Below are positions 8,709 to 10,984 of a stretch of DNA of 10,984 bases, one piece after another. The position numbers and the translations under genes were made by a program. Origin of the DNA: Gemmataceae bacterium (lineage in GTDB: Bacteria; Planctomycetota; Planctomycetia; Gemmatales; Gemmataceae); the NCBI GenBank assembly GCA_017853285.1, contig JAFMJU010000080.1, positions 1 through 10,984 on the forward strand, in the 5' to 3' direction. Below the pieces are notes generated by a model. That model made no database searches. It saw only the letters and a list, made by a program, of their open reading frames with translations, and was not told the origin of the DNA. The stretch's first letter is position 1; every line of letters starts with the position of its first letter.

Positions 8709-9062
8709 TCAGCCGGGCAGTCCCGGCAATCCGGGAAACATTCCCGGAGGAAGATTCATCCCTCCGGTGATTTCGCTCATTTCCGCGGCGATTTGCGCCC
8801 TAACCCGCAACAAGGCGATATTGGTGGCAGCTTGAACCATCTCACCCAAACGGCCTCCCCCCACCATCAACGCCTGATCGGGAATCCGGCAAGAAATCGT
8901 TTCCATCTGGCCGTTCACATGCACCGTCACCTGGGCGGGAAACTCCCCGGCGGTGCCTTCAGCGGTCAGTTGGGGCAATCGCTTCTGAAACCGCTCCAGC
9001 TTTTCTTTCATGGCGGGCATCGCCCGCATCATCGAGGCAAACTGGCCCAACTCTTTGAACAT
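8709..9062 (-). CDS. ybaB: YbaB/EbfC-family nucleoid-associated protein
   Basis: A small DNA-binding protein of the YbaB/EbfC family, which forms dimers on the nucleoid and is almost always encoded between dnaX and recR, as here. From ATG 9062 it has 117 residues, near the family's usual ~105-110. The N-terminal helix region (MFKELGQFASMM...KEKLERFQKRL) precedes the beta strands AQVTVHVNGQMETISCRI. A second helix region (GEMVQAATNIALLRVRAQIAAEMSEITGGM) leads to a Pro/Gly-rich tail (LPPGMFPGLPGLPG). An upstream in-frame ATG at 9113 would add 17 residues and has AGGA about 11 nt before it. I prefer 9062 because MFK-type starts are typical and the added codons have clearly lower third-position GC than the rest of the gene. 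Note the divergent middle: it is recognisable by context and overall pattern rather than by one diagnostic motif. Confidence 0.88.
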   Translation of the reverse strand: MFKELGQFASMMRAMPAMKEKLERFQKRLPQLTAEGTAGEFPAQVTVHVNGQMETISCRIPDQALMVGGGRLGEMVQAATNIALLRVRAQIAAEMSEITGGMNLPPGMFPGLPGLPG

Positions 9063-9273
9063 AAATTCCAAACCCTGGGTGGTACCTTCATGGGGAATGG
9101 CAAACCGCGCCATCCGTTGGCTGTCCTTTTTGGACCCTCGCCCTGCGATCTCAGGTTACTTCAGGCGTATTGTATCCTTGACCGGCCCCGAGGCCCCGCA
9201 TTTTGGCCCGAATTTTGCTTGGAAGTATGACGACTTGCGGAAAAACCAGAAGATTTATTAACATAAACCCTTT
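9063..9273. other. dnaX-ybaB intergenic region
   Basis: This 211-bp stretch is the longest gene-free gap in the window (160 bp if ybaB starts at 9113). Its dnaX-proximal end (about 9200-9273) is distinctly AT-richer than the surroundings. It contains a near-consensus sigma-54 promoter on the plus strand at 9204-9219. I see no convincing terminator after dnaX, and no convincing sigma-70 promoter for ybaB: a TACAAT at 9169-9174 on the minus strand has no -35 partner. No RNA gene such as 4.5S RNA is recognised. Confidence 0.5.
9204..9219 (+). promoter_or_regulatory. Candidate sigma-54 (-24/-12) promoter
   Basis: The sequence reads TGGCCCG, four bases, then TTGCT. Against the consensus TGGCACG-N4-TTGCW, 11 of 12 defined positions match, and the single change is A to C at the fifth base. 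GG (9205-9206) and GC (9217-9218) are separated by exactly 10 bases, as sigma-54 requires. Transcription would start near 9230 and run rightward, antisense to the 3' end of dnaX. No plus-strand gene follows, so the target would be an antisense or small RNA, or the match is fortuitous. No activator-binding sites were identified. Confidence 0.35.
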
Positions 9274-10984
9274 TCAGGAATCACTTTGCGGAGAATCCAA
9301 TTTAGCCGGGTTTTTGCCGAAGCCCTTGTCGAAGTGCAAGATTTCCGCGTGAAAAATCTCGATCGCGCGATTCACGAGTGGAATTTTTTCTATCTCGCTT
9401 CGCTCCTGCAACAGGCTGGCCGCTGTCACCGCCGGCTGGGGGCTAGCTACGGCACTTTCCCCCCCTTCAGGTCTGCGGTCCCGCAGGACACCCCCCGACC
9501 CGCCTTCCAGCTCCAGGCTGAAGACCCACGACTGACCAGTTTGTTCCCTGGCCAGATCGTTCAGCCTTCCCAGGCGAGACTGCACAAAATCATGGTCCTT
9601 CGCGGCCCGCGCTGGGAAACGCAACACCGCCATTCCAGGCCCGGTGACCCGCGGCGGTTCCGCGCTGACCAGTCCGGCGGATAGTGTCATCCCGGCCGAT
9701 TGCAGAATCTCATCCCAAGCGTCGGCCAGGGAGCGGGGCCCGGCGGAATCCGGGACAGTCAGGGCTCCTGAGGATTCCGGTGGCTTCGGGGCGCCGGCCG
9801 CAGGGCTGGGGAGAGCCGGGGCTACCGGGACCTCAGCCCGGCCCCCGGCCAAGGCTTTTTTTGGGTCGGGCCCCGGATCGCGCTGGATGGGCGGTGCCGC
9901 CAACCGGGGTGGCGGACTTCCACCAGAAGGCGCACCGCCCCGCCCGTCCACCAGGGCCAGGGCCAACTGGCCGATGGGGATCAATTCTCCCAACCGAGCC
10001 ATGCGCACCAGGGTCAATTCCACCAGCAGGCGCGGGTGCGGGCTGTCCTTCAGCCGCATCAGGGCGCTGTCGATCAGGTCCAGCCCGGCGAGGGTGGTTT
10101 CCATCCCCAGGCCCTTGGCCAATTCTTGAACCTGATCCGCGAATTTCGGGCTCACATTCAGGGTGGGCGCGTTCTTTCCAGCCGCCTGCACCAGCATGCA
10201 GTCCCGCCACCAGGAGGCCAGTTGCATCAGCAACTGCTTGTAGCTCACAGCCAGCGCCTCAGGGCAATCCAGCACCCCGATCACACCGGCCGCATCCCCT
10301 GTGCGGATGGCTTGGGCAAGTTGCGCAACCAGGTCCTCGTTGGCCGAGCCCAGCAGTTCATGCACCGCCTGCGCCGTCAACACGCCATCGGCGTACGCCA
10401 GGGCCTGGTCCAGCAGCGACTGCGCGTCCCGCATCGACCCGGCCGATTGCCGGCACACCAGATCCAGCGCGTCCGGGTCGGCCTCCCGCCCCTCTTTGGT
10501 GATGATTTCCGCCAGCAGCTTGCGCATCACCGGAGCCGGGATGGCGGAAAAATCAAACCGTTGGCATCGGGAAAGAATGGTGGCCGGCAAGTCCTGCGGG
10601 TCGGTGGTGGCGAAGATGAATTTGATATGCGGCGGCGGCTCCTCCAGGGTCTTCAACAGCGCGTTGAAGGCCTCCGTCGTCAGCATGTGCACTTCGTCGA
10701 TGATGTAAATCTTGAACCGGCAATGCACCGGCTGGTAACCCACGGTCGATCGCAGTTCGCGGATATGCTCGATTTTCCGGTTGCTCGCCCCGTCGATCTC
10801 CAGGACATCCACCTCGTCGCCGCGGGTGATCGCCTGACAGATGCCGCAAGCGCCGCATGGCTCCGGTGTGGGCCCCTTTTCGCAATTGAGGCAGCGGGCC
10901 AAAATCCTCGCCGTGGAGGTCTTCCCCACACCCCTTGGCCCGGTGAACAGATAGGCATGGGCGATCCGGCCAGACCGGATGGCG
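9274..10984 (-). CDS. dnaX: DNA polymerase III clamp-loader subunit tau/gamma, 5'-truncated by window edge
   Basis: DnaX is the AAA+ ATPase of the clamp loader, which opens and places the sliding clamp and, as tau, links polymerases to the helicase. The frame runs to the window edge (AIRSGRIAHAYLF before the Walker A), so GTG 10929 is internal and about 28 N-terminal residues are missing. Visible features: Walker A GPRGVGKTST (about 10914-10943), four zinc-ligand cysteines (CLNC...CGAC..C), Walker B IYIIDEVH (Asp codon 10696-10698), sensor 1 ATTDPQ, and SRC with the arginine finger (about 10564-10572). Domain III follows, then a Pro/Ala/Gly-rich linker (about 9700-9960) and a C-terminal tau domain (LADAWDEILQSAG; PLVNRAIEIFHAEIL near the end). 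Full tau should be about 600 residues. A probable -1 frameshift site in the linker (9815-9862) would give a gamma form of about 410 residues. It heads the dnaX-ybaB-recR cluster. Confidence 0.97.
   Translation of the reverse strand, partial: AIRSGRIAHAYLFTGPRGVGKTSTARILARCLNCEKGPTPEPCGACGICQAITRGDEVDVLEIDGASNRKIEHIRELRSTVGYQPVHCRFKIYIIDEVHMLTTEAFNALLKTLEEPPPHIKFIFATTDPQDLPATILSRCQRFDFSAIPAPVMRKLLAEIITKEGREADPDALDLVCRQSAGSMRDAQSLLDQALAYADGVLTAQAVHELLGSANEDLVAQLAQAIRTGDAAGVIGVLDCPEALAVSYKQLLMQLASWWRDCMLVQAAGKNAPTLNVSPKFADQVQELAKGLGMETTLAGLDLIDSALMRLKDSPHPRLLVELTLVRMARLGELIPIGQLALALVDGRGGAPSGGSPPPRLAAPPIQRDPGPDPKKALAGGRAEVPVAPALPSPAAGAPKPPESSGALTVPDSAGPRSLADAWDEILQSAGMTLSAGLVSAEPPRVTGPGMAVLRFPARAAKDHDFVQSRLGRLNDLAREQTGQSWVFSLELEGGSGGVLRDRRPEGGESAVASPQPAVTAASLLQERSEIEKIPLVNRAIEIFHAEILHFDKGFGKNPAKLDSPQSDS
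9815..9862 (-). promoter_or_regulatory. Probable programmed -1 ribosomal frameshift signal in dnaX
   Basis: On the minus strand, seven A residues (plus-strand T run 9856-9862) are read CCA AAA AAA, the X-XXY-YYZ phase needed for a -1 slip. After a 6-nt spacer (9850-9855) comes a hairpin. The 5' arm GCCGGGGGCCGGG (9837-9849) pairs with CCCGGT plus CCCCGGC (9824-9829 and 9815-9821), giving 13 pairs including one G-U. There is a 2-nt bulge and a 7-nt loop (9830-9836). After the slip, seven codons (SLGRGPG) lead to TGA at 9833-9835, inside the hairpin loop. Known parallels are E. coli dnaX (A-AAA-AAG plus hairpin) and Thermus dnaX (A9, transcriptional slippage). No clear upstream Shine-Dalgarno-like stimulator is seen; only a GGGG lies at about the right distance. 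Confidence 0.75.

Noticed and set aside
9169..9174. TACAAT on the minus strand as a -10 box for ybaB
   Set aside because: The position 17 bp upstream reads GGGGCC, with no -35 similarity and no extended -10, so it is not distinguishable from chance.
8499..9230. 243-codon open frame on the plus strand
   Set aside because: It runs opposite recR and ybaB, both well supported; its translation shows no recognisable domain.
9226..9351. 41-codon plus-strand open frame (MTTCGKTRR...) next to the sigma-54 site
   Set aside because: Its ATG lies at or before the predicted transcription start, it has no properly spaced ribosome site, and most of it overlaps dnaX antisense.
10927..10929. GTG at 10929 as start of dnaX
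   Set aside because: It is the valine of the Walker A motif GPRGVGKT; the frame and DnaX-like sequence continue to the window edge.
1..10984. Mobile element, CRISPR array, tRNA/rRNA or defence island
   Set aside because: No direct-repeat array, terminal inverted repeats, transposase or integrase motifs, or RNA gene signatures were seen; the helicase-nuclease looks like core recombination machinery rather than a defence gene.

Overview
This is a GC-rich bacterial chromosome segment, densely packed with housekeeping genes. Nothing in it looks mobile: I see no integrase, transposase, CRISPR array, tRNA or rRNA. Eight protein genes fill almost the whole window. Two are cut by the window edges: the helicase-nuclease at the left and dnaX at the right. 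A sigma-54 gene, the dnaX-ybaB-recR order and a secreted beta-propeller protein of the TolB/PD40 type point to a Gram-negative-type bacterium. The DnaX C-terminus and the propeller insert remind me of planctomycete or verrucomicrobial (PVC) proteins. That placement is an impression, not a demonstration.

Left part, plus strand: the last ~1109 codons of an AddA/RecB-type helicase-nuclease (1-3330), then after 61 bp a PfkB-family sugar kinase (3392-4315). The kinase ends 17 bp from a convergent gene on the other strand.

Right part, minus strand, reading right to left: dnaX (clamp-loader tau, 5' end outside the window), a 211-bp gap, ybaB, recR, rpoN, a secreted TolB-like PD40 protein, and a PLP-dependent threonine dehydratase/serine racemase-like enzyme. 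From ybaB onward the gaps are only 34-61 bp, so these five genes probably form one operon. dnaX-ybaB-recR is a classic replication/repair cluster. The addition of rpoN and two metabolic or envelope genes is less usual. Recombination is represented twice, by the helicase-nuclease (end processing) and by RecR (RecFOR gap repair).

The most interesting signal is inside dnaX. An A7 run sits in exact A-AAA-AAA phase, followed by a 6-nt spacer and a 13-bp GC-rich hairpin whose loop carries the -1-frame stop codon. This is the layout expected for programmed -1 frameshifting that makes a short gamma subunit besides full-length tau. A second point is a near-consensus sigma-54 promoter in the dnaX-ybaB gap, pointing antisense into the 3' end of dnaX. 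I found no evidence of a wholly new defence or mobile system here.
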